From contig DATGEL010000103.1 of the NCBI GenBank assembly GCA_035310145.1, forward strand, positions 1 through 64,000: a stretch of 64,000 bases of DNA, written 5' to 3'. This DNA is from Dehalococcoidia bacterium (lineage in GTDB: Bacteria > Chloroflexota > Dehalococcoidia > CAUJGQ01). Positions within the stretch are counted from its first letter, which is position 1, and the number at the start of each line of letters is the position of its first letter. Positions 24,795 through 34,067 of the stretch are shown in pieces. Below the pieces are notes generated by a model that had not been told where the DNA came from, made no database searches, and saw nothing but the letters and a program-made list of their open reading frames with translations. The position numbers were made by a program, and so were the translations under genes.

Positions 24795-25304
24795 ATGCAG
24801 CGCGATCACGTCGACGCGATCATGGACGCCTGGCGGCGCGAGCGGCCGGACCTCGACTGGTCTCACCAGGAGGTGTACTTCCGCATGGCCCGCATTACCC
24901 ACCTGGCGACGCGGGCGCTCGATCGCTGCAGCCGCGCCAACGGCCTGGACGAAAGCCAGTACGGCGTGCTGGCCGCGCTGCGCCGCGCCGGCGCGCCCTA
25001 CCGGCTCACGCCCACCGAACTCTCGCGCACCACGTTCTGCACCTCGGGCGCGATGACGAAGCGCATCGACCGCCTGGAGCGCGCCGGCCTGGTCGTGCGC
25101 GCCCCCGACGAAAGCGACCGCCGCGGCATTCTGGTCGAACTCACCGCGCGCGGGCTGGAGGTCGTGGATGCGGCAACCGAGGCGGCCGCGGCCACGACCT
25201 ACGCGCTGATGGACAAGCTCACCGACGCCGAGCGTGAGACGGTCTGCGCAATCCTGCGCCGGCTTGATCGGCGGCTCGAAGAGAAACCGCCGGCCAAGGC
25301 TTAG
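24795..25304 (+). CDS. MarR-family transcriptional regulator
   Basis: 169 aa winged-helix protein. YGVLAALRRAGAPYRLTPTELSRTTFCTSGAMTKRIDRLERAGLV is the MarR helix-turn-helix, followed by the wing RAPDESDRRGILVELTARG. Starts MQRDHVDAIMDAWRRERPDLD at 24795, a common N-terminus of this subgroup. Divergent from the MetE-like/pucR unit and probably represses it or itself. Its TAG overlaps the stop codon of the convergent cyclase gene (25301-25304). Confidence 0.9.
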   Translation: MQRDHVDAIMDAWRRERPDLDWSHQEVYFRMARITHLATRALDRCSRANGLDESQYGVLAALRRAGAPYRLTPTELSRTTFCTSGAMTKRIDRLERAGLVVRAPDESDRRGILVELTARGLEVVDAATEAAAATTYALMDKLTDAERETVCAILRRLDRRLEEKPPAKA

Positions 25305-26230
25305 AACAGGGCGATCGGGTTGATCGGGCAGCCGGTGCCGCGCTCCAGCCGCAGCGGGGCCAGCGTGAGCAAGAACTCATAGCGGCGGCGCTCGGCGCAG
25401 GCGCGGGCGACGTCTTCGAGCTGGGCGTTGTCGATCAGGTGCACGCCCATCGCCACGATCGTGCAGACGTGCACCGGCAGCCCCGCGAGCCGGCCCCTGC
25501 CCTCCACGCGGCTGGGCATCACGTCGCTGATGCCGTCGCAGCCGAGCACGGCCACGCCCCGCCCGTGGATCCAGGGCATGCAGGTGACGTGCATCCCCGC
25601 CAGCGTCTCGCGTCCGTTCCAGGCGCCCACCTGCTGCTTGCGCAGGTGCCGCCCCGTGCGCACCAACAGGATGTCGCCCTCGCGCACCTTCACGCCGCCC
25701 TTGGCCTCGGCCGCCTCGAGATCCTGCGGATAGATCGCGTCGCCCGGCTCCAAAAAGTCCACGCCCTTCGCCGCGGCCACGTCCAGCAGCACGCCGCGCG
25801 AGACGATGCCGTTCTCGCCGCTGGTGATCGCGTTGGCCAGGGCGCCGCCGGAGGTCACCTGCTGCGCCGGCCGGCCGTTGTACATCTTGCCCTCGTGGAA
25901 GATGTGGCAGAGCGCGTCCAGGTGCGTGTGCGCCATGCCGTGCGTGGCGATGGCGAAGAAGTCGGCCGAGCCGGTGGCGTTCTCGATGTCGCCGCCGCGC
26001 ACCATGTAGTGCAGCACGGGGCTCGCGTTCTCGTCCGAGGGCGTCGTGTTCAGCGGCAGGGCGCAGCTCACGGCCACGCCATCGCGCACCGTGGCCGCGG
26101 CGGCTTTGCGCACCGCCGGCGTGATGAAGTTGAGCGCGCCGATCTGGTCGTCCGCGCCCCAGCGGCCCCAGTTCTTCACCCGGTCGAAGATCGCCTGCAC
26201 GTCCGCCGTGGTCGTGGTCTGCGTGGTCAT
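25301..26230 (-). CDS. Cyclase-family metal hydrolase (kynurenine formamidase-like)
   Basis: 309 aa. HGMAHTHLDALCHIFHEG carries the HxxTHxDxxxH metal-binding pattern of the cyclase/kynurenine formamidase superfamily; WGADDQIGALNFITPA is the usual N-terminus and HVCTIVAMGVHLIDNAQLEDVA the C-terminal block. Probably a manganese- or zinc-dependent amidase or lactonase acting on a small cyclic or formylated compound. The ATG at 26230 has AGGAGG seven bases upstream. Family members are common in isatin, tryptophan and aromatic catabolism; the specific role here is unknown. Confidence 0.88.
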   Translation of the reverse strand: MTTQTTTTADVQAIFDRVKNWGRWGADDQIGALNFITPAVRKAAAATVRDGVAVSCALPLNTTPSDENASPVLHYMVRGGDIENATGSADFFAIATHGMAHTHLDALCHIFHEGKMYNGRPAQQVTSGGALANAITSGENGIVSRGVLLDVAAAKGVDFLEPGDAIYPQDLEAAEAKGGVKVREGDILLVRTGRHLRKQQVGAWNGRETLAGMHVTCMPWIHGRGVAVLGCDGISDVMPSRVEGRGRLAGLPVHVCTIVAMGVHLIDNAQLEDVARACAERRRYEFLLTLAPLRLERGTGCPINPIALF

Positions 26231-26589
26231 CGGCTGCCTCCTGCTGCTCGCCATGCAAGGCGCAGCTTAGCGCGTTGCGGTGCGCCCGGCAGCGGCAACT
26301 TTCCGACAATCCCCCGCAGCCTACGCGCTGGCGTCGAAGCCCGCTCGGATCGGCTAAAGTGGTGCGGCGGGCGGCGCGCCGGACTCGCCGCGTTGCCAAA
26401 CCCCGCCGTGGCTGAAGCCACGTCTCCCTTCCTGACACGGGAAGGGTGGGGTGCGAGGAGATCTGGTAGCCTTCGAACCAACCCTTTCCGTGCCGGGCCA
26501 GAGCGCAGCGCAACCGTGGGAGACCCGCAATGCGCAGCCGAGCCTGAGCGAGGCAGGGATAGGCAACGCCGACGCAGGAGGGTGCGAAC
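26231..26589. other. Divergent intergenic region with repeat fragments
   Basis: 359 bases, no convincing gene. Contains a 7-bp hairpin CGTGGCT-GA-AGCCACG (26407-26422), a fragment of the CCCTTCC/GGAAGGG hairpin family (26426-26446), and a 19-base segment (26498-26516) that recurs inverted at 16621-16639. These look like accumulated repeat pieces rather than regulatory DNA. Confidence 0.45.
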
Positions 26590-27426
26590 ATGGTGACGCA
26601 GGCAGAGCCGTTCGTCGGGCAGGTGCTGGCGCCGCGCGGCTTCCCGATCACCGAGGCGCTGGTCGCGGACTACCTGGCCGGGCTCGGCGTCGAGGAGCGA
26701 GCGGAGCTGCCGACGATGCTGGCCAACGGCGCCGACATCGGCGGGCGGCTGCTCTTCTCGCAGCAGCGCGGCCACCTCTGGCTGCGGCAGGAGTGGGAGT
26801 TTCACGAGCCGCTTGCGCGCGGCGCGACCTACCGCGCCGAGGGACGCGTGCTGGAGATCTACCCGCGGCGCGAGCGCACGATCCTGCTGACCGAGACCGT
26901 GCTGCGCGGCGCCGACGGCGATCGCGTCCTCTCCGTGCAGCGCCATCACCAGAGCTTTTTGCTCTCGCAACCCGGCCTCTCGGCGCCGGAGGAGGTGCGC
27001 CTGCGCGATCCCAAAGAGAAGGAGGGCGCCCGCACATTTACGAAACCCGCGGGCCGTGACCTCGGCGCGATCGAGACCAGGGTGACGCTTGCCATGTGCG
27101 GCCGCTTCTTCCACGGCTCGGCCAACTACCACTCCGACGCCGAGAAGTCGCGTGAGCTGGGCTTCCGCGATGTCGTGGTCGGCGGGCGCATGACCATGGG
27201 CTACGCCGGCGAGCTGCTGGACCGGGCGCTGGGCGATCGCTGGGCGCGCGGCGGCCGCCTGCTGGTGAAGTTCACCAACGTGCTCTGGCCCAACGAACCG
27301 ATCCGCGTGCGCGCCGTGGCCACCGGCCCGCTCGCCGACGCGCCGGAGCGCGAGGGCGTCTTCGCCTGGGTCGAGAAGACCGATGGCACAATGGTGATCG
27401 TCGCCGAGGGCAGCCTGCCGCGCTGA
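26590..27426 (+). CDS. Double-hotdog MaoC/FAS1-like dehydratase domain protein
   Basis: 278 aa. The first half (FSQQRGHLWLRQEWEFHEPLARG, YRAEGRVLEIYPRRERTILLTETVLR) resembles the N-terminal FAS1-dehydratase-like hotdog. The second (FFHGSANYHSDAEKSRELGFRDVVVGGRMTMGYAGELL) resembles MaoC, with His in NYHSD at the place of the catalytic hydratase motif, although the usual HG after the loop is GG. Probably acts on a CoA thioester. The ATG has AGGAGGG nine bases upstream. Monocistronic, facing the molybdopterin oxidoreductase gene tail to tail with 25 bases between stops. Confidence 0.65.
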   Translation: MVTQAEPFVGQVLAPRGFPITEALVADYLAGLGVEERAELPTMLANGADIGGRLLFSQQRGHLWLRQEWEFHEPLARGATYRAEGRVLEIYPRRERTILLTETVLRGADGDRVLSVQRHHQSFLLSQPGLSAPEEVRLRDPKEKEGARTFTKPAGRDLGAIETRVTLAMCGRFFHGSANYHSDAEKSRELGFRDVVVGGRMTMGYAGELLDRALGDRWARGGRLLVKFTNVLWPNEPIRVRAVATGPLADAPEREGVFAWVEKTDGTMVIVAEGSLPR

Positions 27427-27451
27427 GCGTTGGCCGTGGAGCGGTCTTCAG

Positions 27452-30307
27452 CTACGCCCGGTACGCCTCCGGCGCGGGCCGGACAGCGCGCAGCAGCCAG
27501 CTTGGGCGGCGGCTGCCGTCCGGCCCGGGCGCGGGACGCGTCTGCGCCAGCCACTCGCGGTAGACGCGCATCGAGGCCTCCGTGTCGGCCAGCGCGTCGC
27601 CGTAGCGGTCCTCCGGCAGCGCCCGCGCCACCGTCACCTTCTGGTGCCAGCAGTGCATGCCGGAGATCGGGTCCGGGTGCACGCCGAAGGTGAAGTTCTG
27701 GTGCACGCCGCCCTTGCGCCACCAGATGCGGCGCGAATCCGGATCGTCGCTCTCAAAGGGGGCAATCGGCTCGCGCTGGCGCAGCAGCCATGTGCTGTCG
27801 GCAGGCCGGGTGATGTCCGACAGCACGGTGGACCAGCGCTCGCCCGCCGTCTCCGTCAGCCGCCAGCGGCCGAGATGATGCGAGCAGGCGACCACGCCGG
27901 GCCGCATCGCCTCCGTGATCCAGGTGTTGACGACGAAGTAGCCGATCTCCGTCGTCACCCGCGCCAGGCCGCCGGCCTCGATGCCCAGCCGCGCCGCGTC
28001 TTCGGGGTGCAGCCAGAGCGGGTTGGTGTTGGCGATCTCGTACAGCCACTTGGCGTTGCCGCCGCGCGTATGCACCAGCGTCGGCAGGCGGAAGGTCGGG
28101 ACGAGCACGAACTCGCCCTTCGCCGGGTCCAGCCGCTCCCAGTGCACGTGGCTCTTGATGTAGTTCGGCACGGCCTCTTCCGGCCAGCGCCAGGCGGCCA
28201 GCGTGGGCGAGTAGAACTCCAGCCGGCGCGAGGGCGTGGGGAAGCCCGCCCGTGCCACGCCGTCGATCAGCACGCCGATCGCCGCGCCCGCGGCCGAACG
28301 CACGACCTCCGTCTCCGGCTCGACGCTGCTGCCGGCGAGCTGCTGCTCGCCCAGCGGCGTCTCGTGCATGCCGTAGATGCCGCGCCGCACCTCGAAGGCG
28401 CCGAAGCGGCGCATGTACTCCAAAGGCGCCAGGCCGCGCTCGGCCGCCGCTTCCGGCAGGCCGGGCACCGAGTTCTCGAAGATCCAGCGGTAGTAGTCGT
28501 CCGGCGTCAGCTTCTCGCCGGCGCGGTAGGGCGACTCGAAGTACTTGCGGATGCCGAGCGCCCCGTCCGGGTCGATGCGCCAGGAGAGCTCGGTCCAGAA
28601 CTCGTCTTCCTCCCAGACCTCGCCGGGGTTCGCTTCATAGGTGTGCGCGACCTGCCGGCCCAGCCGCTCCATCGCCACGCGCCGCACCGGCTGGCGGAAG
28701 GCGATCCACTGCGAGGCGTGCGTCTCCTGCGACTGCAAATCATGCCGCTCGGCGCCCACGCCCATCGGCAACACGTAGTCGGCGAACCAGGCCGTCTCGC
28801 TCCAGATCGGCGTCAGCGCCGCGTGCAGCCCGATCAGCGATTCATCCTGCAAAACATCGAGCCACATGGCGCCGTCGGGGTTGGTCCAGACCGGGTTGTA
28901 GACGCGGGTGAAGTAGACGTCGAGCGTGCCGCGCCCTTCTTTGAGGAAGTGCGGCAGCAAGAAGCTCAGCTCGTGGTGCGAAAGCGGGTACTCCTTGGGC
29001 CAGAGCAGCTCGTTCCAGAGGTTTTGCGGCGGCGGCTTCAAGAACGGCTGCGGCACGAACTTGTCCCACGTGTTGGGCGCCGTGCCGCCGGGCGTGCCGA
29101 TGCTGCCGGTGAGCACGTTGAGCAGCTCCAGGCAGCGCGCCACCTGCCAGCCGCCCAAATTGCCCGAAGCGGCGCCGCGCCAGACGTGCGAGGAGAAGGC
29201 GCTGCCGGCCCGGCCGATCTCGCGCGCGATCTGCACGATCGGCTGCGGCCGCACCCGCGCCTCCTGCGCCGCGAACTCCGGCGTGTACGCGTCGTACAGC
29301 GCCGCAAGCTCGGTCAAGAAGTTCTCGAAGCTCGGCGTCAGCGCCGGCCGCTCGGCCGCGAGCCACTCGCGCCAGTTGACCCAGCGGCGCATGAACTCGC
29401 GGTCGATCAGGTTCTCCTTCAGCAGGATGCGGGCGATGGCGAGCAGCACCGCCGCCTCGCTGCCGGGCCACGTGGGCAGCCACCAGTCCGCGACGCTGGC
29501 CGTGTTGGAGAGGCGCGGGTCGAAGACGGCGATCTTGGCGCCGTTCTGCTTGCCCTCGATGATGCGCTGCGCGTGCGGGTTGAAGTAGTGCCCCGTCTCC
29601 AGGTGCGAGGAGAGCAGCAGCATGAAGCGGGCATTGGCGTGATCCGGCGAGGGCCGGTCGGCGCCCTGCCAGAGGTCGTAGCCCAGCCGGGCGGCGGCGG
29701 AACAGACGTTGGTGTGCGAGTTGTGCCCATCGATGCCCCAGGCCTGCAGGACGCGGTCCATGTAGCCGTCGTGGCCCGGCCGCCCGACGTGGTACATCAC
29801 CTTGCCGCGCCGGCCGCTTAAGAATGAGTCGCGGATGCGCCCGCCGATCTCGTCGAGCACCTGCTCCCAGCTCACGCGCTGCCATTTGCCCGAGCCGCGC
29901 GGCCCGGCGCGCTTCAATGGATAGAGAATGCGCTCCGGGTCGTTGACCTGGTTGATCGTCGCCGGGCCCTTCGCGCAGTTGCGCCCGCGCGAGGCGGGGT
30001 GCTCCGGATTGCCTTCGAAACGCTTGATCGCCAGCGTCTCGCGGTCCACGTAGGCGAGCAGGCCGCAGGCCGCCTCGCAGTTAAAGCAGATCGTGGGCAC
30101 CAGCGTGTAATGGCGCTCGACGCGGCGCGGCCAGGCGTTGGCGTCCAGCTCGGTCCAGTCGTCCCACTGCTCGCGCGGCGGGTAGGAGACGAGCTGACCG
30201 CCGTTCCAGTCCGCCGCTGTGCTGGGTCGCCCCGAGGGAGATGGCGTCTCGCCGGCGGTCTGCGTGCCAGGCTGAGCGCCGAAATCTGGGGAAATCTCTC
30301 GTTTCAT
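27452..30307 (-). CDS. Molybdopterin-dependent oxidoreductase, DMSO-reductase superfamily (951 aa)
   Basis: Catalytic subunit with an N-terminal [4Fe-4S] site C74-x2-C77-x3-C81 ... C111 (CFNCEAACG, RGRNCAKG), molybdopterin domains with HTNVCSAAARLGYDLW (C202 at the likely Mo-ligand position) and a C-terminal MGD-binding barrel (NPLWLHPEDAARLGIEAGG). There is no Tat signal, so the enzyme is cytoplasmic or lacks its own export. Related to formate dehydrogenase, nitrate reductase and thiosulfate reductase catalytic chains; substrate not clear. Begins 41 bases after livF on the same strand. No iron-sulfur or membrane-anchor subunit gene is next to it. Confidence 0.85.
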   Translation of the reverse strand: MKREISPDFGAQPGTQTAGETPSPSGRPSTAADWNGGQLVSYPPREQWDDWTELDANAWPRRVERHYTLVPTICFNCEAACGLLAYVDRETLAIKRFEGNPEHPASRGRNCAKGPATINQVNDPERILYPLKRAGPRGSGKWQRVSWEQVLDEIGGRIRDSFLSGRRGKVMYHVGRPGHDGYMDRVLQAWGIDGHNSHTNVCSAAARLGYDLWQGADRPSPDHANARFMLLLSSHLETGHYFNPHAQRIIEGKQNGAKIAVFDPRLSNTASVADWWLPTWPGSEAAVLLAIARILLKENLIDREFMRRWVNWREWLAAERPALTPSFENFLTELAALYDAYTPEFAAQEARVRPQPIVQIAREIGRAGSAFSSHVWRGAASGNLGGWQVARCLELLNVLTGSIGTPGGTAPNTWDKFVPQPFLKPPPQNLWNELLWPKEYPLSHHELSFLLPHFLKEGRGTLDVYFTRVYNPVWTNPDGAMWLDVLQDESLIGLHAALTPIWSETAWFADYVLPMGVGAERHDLQSQETHASQWIAFRQPVRRVAMERLGRQVAHTYEANPGEVWEEDEFWTELSWRIDPDGALGIRKYFESPYRAGEKLTPDDYYRWIFENSVPGLPEAAAERGLAPLEYMRRFGAFEVRRGIYGMHETPLGEQQLAGSSVEPETEVVRSAAGAAIGVLIDGVARAGFPTPSRRLEFYSPTLAAWRWPEEAVPNYIKSHVHWERLDPAKGEFVLVPTFRLPTLVHTRGGNAKWLYEIANTNPLWLHPEDAARLGIEAGGLARVTTEIGYFVVNTWITEAMRPGVVACSHHLGRWRLTETAGERWSTVLSDITRPADSTWLLRQREPIAPFESDDPDSRRIWWRKGGVHQNFTFGVHPDPISGMHCWHQKVTVARALPEDRYGDALADTEASMRVYREWLAQTRPAPGPDGSRRPSWLLRAVRPAPEAYRA

Positions 30308-30348
30308 GCGGAAACTGTAGCACACGCGGGCTGGCAACCCGCCCCGCG

Positions 30349-31146
30349 CTACCCCAGCACGCCCACCGTCTCGCGGCCGCCGGCGCCGGAGACGGCCTCG
30401 CCGCCGACGCCGAGGTAGGTGCGCTGCACCTCGGGATTGCCGCGCAGCTCGTCCGAGCTGCCGGAGAGGATGGCGCGGCCGTTCTCCATCACGTAGGCGT
30501 AGTCGGCGATCGAGAGCGCGGCGCGGGCGTTCTGTTCCACCAGCAGCACGGTGGTGCCGGCGTCGCGGCGGATCTCGCTGACCCGGGTCAGGATCTCCGC
30601 CGCCAAAAGCGGGCTGAGGCCCAGGCTCGGCTCGTCCAGCAGCAGCAGGCGCGGCGCCACCATCAGCGCGCGGCCGATGGCGAGCATCTGCTGCTCGCCT
30701 CCGGAAAGGTAGCCCGCCCGCCCGCGCTGCCGCTCTTTGAGCCGCGGGAAGAGGCGATAGACCGCTTGCTTGCGTTGCTCCAGCGTGCCGCCGTCGCGCA
30801 CGGTGTGGCCGCCTGCCACCAGGTTTTCGTCCACGGTGAGGTGCGGGAAGACGCGCCGGCCCTCCATCACCTGGAAGATGCCGAGCCGCACGATCGCGGA
30901 GGCGTCCTTGCGGTCGATGCGCTGGCCGGCGAACTCGACCGTCCCCTCGGTGACCTCGCCCTTCTCCGAGCGCAGCAGCCCGGAGATCGCCTTGAGCGTG
31001 GTGCTCTTGCCCGCGCCATTGGCGCCGAGCAGCGCGACGATCGCGCCCTCCGGCACGCTGAGCGAAAGCCCGCGCAGCGCCAGGATCGACCGATCGTAAT
31101 AGACCTGCACGTTATCCAGCCGCAACAGCGGCGCCGCATCCGCCAA
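30349..31146 (-). CDS. livF: Branched-chain-type ABC transporter ATPase (LivF)
   Basis: 265 aa. Walker A GANGAGKST, signature LSGGEQQ and Walker B LLLLDEPSLGL are intact, and FQVMEGRRVFPHLTVDENL is the LivF hallmark. One of the two ATPases of the HAAT transporter encoded in this operon; it energises uptake with LivG at the inner face of the membrane. Distance to livK is 283 bases, filled by repeat elements, so it might be expressed by read-through or its own promoter. Solute may be an organic acid or amino acid. Confidence 0.93.
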   Translation of the reverse strand: MADAAPLLRLDNVQVYYDRSILALRGLSLSVPEGAIVALLGANGAGKSTTLKAISGLLRSEKGEVTEGTVEFAGQRIDRKDASAIVRLGIFQVMEGRRVFPHLTVDENLVAGGHTVRDGGTLEQRKQAVYRLFPRLKERQRGRAGYLSGGEQQMLAIGRALMVAPRLLLLDEPSLGLSPLLAAEILTRVSEIRRDAGTTVLLVEQNARAALSIADYAYVMENGRAILSGSSDELRGNPEVQRTYLGVGGEAVSGAGGRETVGVLG

Positions 31147-31156
31147 GACTCTCCTC

Positions 31157-31213
31157 CAAGCCGGGTCCCCATCCCCCGGTTCATCTCTCGTGCCCCCAAT
31201 TCTAGGGGAAGGG
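31157..31213. repeat. Repeat pair member, inverted copy of the segment at about 39765-39812
   Basis: About 34 consecutive bases, from the CCCCATCCCCCGG block to GCCCCCAAT, match the reverse complement of the segment inside the MaoC gene 3' end near 39774-39810. It sits just upstream of livF and contains a short CCCC/GGGG inverted repeat. Confidence 0.6.
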
Positions 31214-31309
31214 GAGATCTATGATCGGGGGATTTGGGCTGAAGGCGCGGCTGTGCGGGCCACTTGTAGGGGCGCACGGCGTGGCCCGGCGCGGCCGCGG
31301 GCGCGACCG

Positions 31310-31428
31310 ACGCCGCCCCGCTAACCCAACTCATCTCCGGAACTATTCCCCCGGATCGCCCCTCTCCCTCTCTCCAGCATTGGGAGAGGGAGAGGGGGAC
31401 GGGGTGAGGGTGAGGGCCCGCCCCGCCG
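31310..31428 (-). repeat. Dispersed hairpin element at the 3' end of livK
   Basis: Full-length copy: lead CTAACCCAACTC, CCGGATCGCC, 14-bp hairpin (31359-31372 / 31384-31397, 11-base loop) and tail GTGAGGGTGAGGGCCCGCCCC ending at the livK stop codon (31430). A strong hairpin at this point could reduce transcription into livF. Confidence 0.65.
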
Positions 31429-31429
31429 T

Positions 31430-32824
31430 CTACGCCGCTGGGCCCTCGAACCAGTCCTTTATCAGCGTGATCTTGCCGCTCTTCACCTGGTACAGCTTCA
31501 CCTTGTTGGTGCCGCCGTGGTCCGTGGCCGACATGGTCATGCCGCTGGAGAGGCCATGCGCCTTGAAGTCCTTGAACGACTCCAGCCCCTTCTTCATCGT
31601 TTCGCCGGTGATCTTGTCGCCGGCGTTCTTCGCCGCCTCGAAGATCATGTCGGCCTGCATCACGCCGCGCAGGTAATAGACGATCTGGTCCTCCTTCGGC
31701 TCCGGCTTGTTGGTCGACTTCCAGTAGGCGCGCAGGAGCTGCAACGCTTCGGGGCTCTCCTCCGGCATCGCCGTAAACTGCAGCCCCATGTAGCCCTCGG
31801 CCGCGTCGCCGGCCGCCTGGATGTCGCTTTCGCCGAAGGCCCAGACCATGCCGATCAGCGGCACCTTCGGCCCCAGCCCCACCTGCTTCCAGGCCTTCAT
31901 GCCCAGCGCGGGCAGGGCGCCGAAGAGATGGCCGATCACGTAATCCGGGTTTTTGCTCTGCGCCTGCTGGAACTGCTGCGTCAGGTCCACCGCCGTCGCC
32001 GGCGCCGGAATGCGGTCCACTACATCGACTTTGAGCTGCGGGCCGAACTTGTCCAGCGCGTCGAACGGGTCTTTACCGGCCGCGTTGTCGTAATAGATGT
32101 AGGCCATCTTGGGGTTGCCGCTCTTGCCCTGGCCCTTCCATTCGTCGGCGATGTACTGCAAAAGCGCCCGCATCTGCGCCTGGTACGACGCCGCGCCCAC
32201 GAACAGGTACGGGTACTTGGAGCCGTCCGACGAGTCGGAGAGCCCGTAACCCGGCGTCATCATCGGGATCTTGTCGTCGGCCGACTTGCCCTTGAGCGCG
32301 TCGGTGATCGGCGTGCCGTAGCTGAGAATGGCGACGACCTTGTCCTGGTTGACGTACTGCGTGTAGCCCTGCTGCGCGATGTTCGCGTCGTACTTGTGGT
32401 CGAACTCGATGAAGTTGAGCTTGTAGCCGTTGGCCCCGCCCTGGGCGTTCATGTACTCGGCCCAGTCGTTCACGCCGGGACCCAGCACCGTGCCCACGTT
32501 TGCGGTGGGACCGGAGCGGTCGATGAACGAGCCGATATTGAGCGTGCCCTTGAACGACGGCGGCTTGCCGCCCGCCGCGCCCGCGGCCGGCGCGCTGCCC
32601 GAGGCGTTGGTGGCCGCCGCGGCCGCGCTGGAGGCCGCCGGCTTGGCGCCGGTCGAGCTGGCGGCGTTGTTGCCGGCCGGCTTGTTGGTGCCGCTGTTGT
32701 TATTGCTGCTGCTGCAGCCGGCCATCACCAGGCCGCCCATCACCGCCACGCCGAAGCTGCCGCGCATGAAGCCGCGCCGCGACAGCCTGCGGCTTACCCA
32801 GTAGTCTTTCCGTTCCTCATCCAC
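31430..32824 (-). CDS. livK: Branched-chain-type ABC substrate-binding lipoprotein (LivK/HAAT)
   Basis: 464 aa. N-terminus SRRLSRRGFMRGSFGVAVMGG is a twin-arginine-like signal (SRRGFM) ending in the lipobox VMAGC, followed by a 60-residue Ser/Asn/Ala linker. The mature domain is a type-I periplasmic binding fold: FKGTLNIGSFIDRSGPTANVG, DWAEYMNAQGGANGYKLNFIEFD, PMMTPGYGLSDSS and MAYIYYDNAAG. Binds solute outside the membrane for LivHM. Such family members in related bacteria often bind aromatic or short-chain acids rather than leucine; an acyl-CoA ligase homologue in the same operon fits that. Confidence 0.92.
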   Translation of the reverse strand: MDEERKDYWVSRRLSRRGFMRGSFGVAVMGGLVMAGCSSSNNNSGTNKPAGNNAASSTGAKPAASSAAAAATNASGSAPAAGAAGGKPPSFKGTLNIGSFIDRSGPTANVGTVLGPGVNDWAEYMNAQGGANGYKLNFIEFDHKYDANIAQQGYTQYVNQDKVVAILSYGTPITDALKGKSADDKIPMMTPGYGLSDSSDGSKYPYLFVGAASYQAQMRALLQYIADEWKGQGKSGNPKMAYIYYDNAAGKDPFDALDKFGPQLKVDVVDRIPAPATAVDLTQQFQQAQSKNPDYVIGHLFGALPALGMKAWKQVGLGPKVPLIGMVWAFGESDIQAAGDAAEGYMGLQFTAMPEESPEALQLLRAYWKSTNKPEPKEDQIVYYLRGVMQADMIFEAAKNAGDKITGETMKKGLESFKDFKAHGLSSGMTMSATDHGGTNKVKLYQVKSGKITLIKDWFEGPAA

Positions 32825-32978
32825 GGTCGCCTTCCTCCTCTTGCCTTCGGCAGCCAGCCGCCCGTGCGAGCCGCCGCCGTGCGATCCGCGAGATCGGGTA
32901 CCGCTTGCAGGGTGTGTCGCTCGTTCGCCCGCTCACCTCCTCTATCGCTAACGAGCTAGTTCGGCAGCGCCTCGTCGC

Positions 32979-34058
32979 TCAGGCCGCGAACGGCCAGTGC
33001 GCAAAGAAGCGGCGAATGCGCAGCCAGATCGCGTTGAGCCCGTCCGGCTCGAAAATCAGGAAACCTATGATGATCAGGCCGAACAACACGTCCTGGATCT
33101 GCGAGTAATGGTCGGCGAGCCAGCGGTAGCTGCCCCTGAACGACGTGATCCAGTTGCGCAGCTCGATCGGCAGCAGCACGAGGAAGGCGGCGCCGTAGAT
33201 CGCGCCGGGCACGCTGCCCAGCCCGCCGATGATGTTCATCGCCAGCCAGTTGATCGAGAGGTTGATGTCGAACTGCGAAGGCGTGATCTGGGCGCGGCTG
33301 AACAGCAGCGCCTGCATGCCGCCGGCGATGCCCGCGATGAAGGCGCTGAGCGTGAAGGCCAGCAGCTTGTAGGAGAAGGCGTTGACGCCCACGATCTCGG
33401 CCGCGATCTCGCGATCGCGGATGGCAACGAAGGCACGGCCGATGCGCGATCGCATCAGGTTCTCCGTCGCCAGCACCGTGACCACGGCGATCACCGCGAA
33501 CAGGTAGAAGAGGTCGGTGTCCGTCTTGAACTTGTGGTTGATGATGCCGGGGATGTGCAGCCAGGCGGCGTGCACGTCCACCGACGAGGTCTTCTGCTTC
33601 GTCAGCCACTCCATGTGCTCGAAGAACCAGGAGAGGATCTCCTGCGAGGCCAGCGTGGCCACGGCAAGATAGAGCCCCTTCACCCGCAGCGAGGGGATGC
33701 CGACCACGAGCCCCAGCGCCGCCGCCATCGCCGCGCCGATCGGCAGACCCACCAGCATCGGCACGTGCCAGCGGTTGTTCAGCACCGCCATGGTGAAGGC
33801 GCCGACGCCGGCAAAGGCGCCGTGCCCGATCGAGATCTGCCCTGTATAGCCGAGCAAGATATTCAGCCCGGTGACGCCGACCACGGCGATCAGCACCTGG
33901 TTGACGTTGTTGATCCAGACCGTGTTGAGCAGGCGCGGCACCAGCACGAACATCGCCACGACGAAGCCCCAGAAGGCGATGCGCTGCAGGTTCGTGCGCT
34001 GAATCGCCGCGTCGGCCGCGTACGACTTCTTGAACTGGCCCGTGCGGGTGACAATCAT
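32979..34058 (-). CDS. livM: Branched-chain-type ABC transporter permease (LivM)
   Basis: 359 aa with eight to nine predicted membrane helices. GLNILLGYTGQISIGHGAFAGVGAF and LRVKGLYLAVATLASQEIL are LivM hallmarks; FVAIRDREIAAEIVGVNAFSYKLLAFTLSAFIAGIAGG is the cytoplasmic coupling region. Ends LLLNAIW-type C-terminus (EPDGLNAIWLRIRRF). Starts nine bases after livH stops and so is translationally linked to it. Forms the membrane channel together with LivH. Confidence 0.93.
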   Translation of the reverse strand: MIVTRTGQFKKSYAADAAIQRTNLQRIAFWGFVVAMFVLVPRLLNTVWINNVNQVLIAVVGVTGLNILLGYTGQISIGHGAFAGVGAFTMAVLNNRWHVPMLVGLPIGAAMAAALGLVVGIPSLRVKGLYLAVATLASQEILSWFFEHMEWLTKQKTSSVDVHAAWLHIPGIINHKFKTDTDLFYLFAVIAVVTVLATENLMRSRIGRAFVAIRDREIAAEIVGVNAFSYKLLAFTLSAFIAGIAGGMQALLFSRAQITPSQFDINLSINWLAMNIIGGLGSVPGAIYGAAFLVLLPIELRNWITSFRGSYRWLADHYSQIQDVLFGLIIIGFLIFEPDGLNAIWLRIRRFFAHWPFAA

Positions 34059-34067
34059 GGCGTCTCG

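Noticed and set aside
27644-29821. 725-codon plus-strand frame opposite the 951-aa oxidoreductase
   Set aside because: Arg/His/Gly-rich antisense shadow with no domain; the oxidoreductase motifs are on the minus strand.
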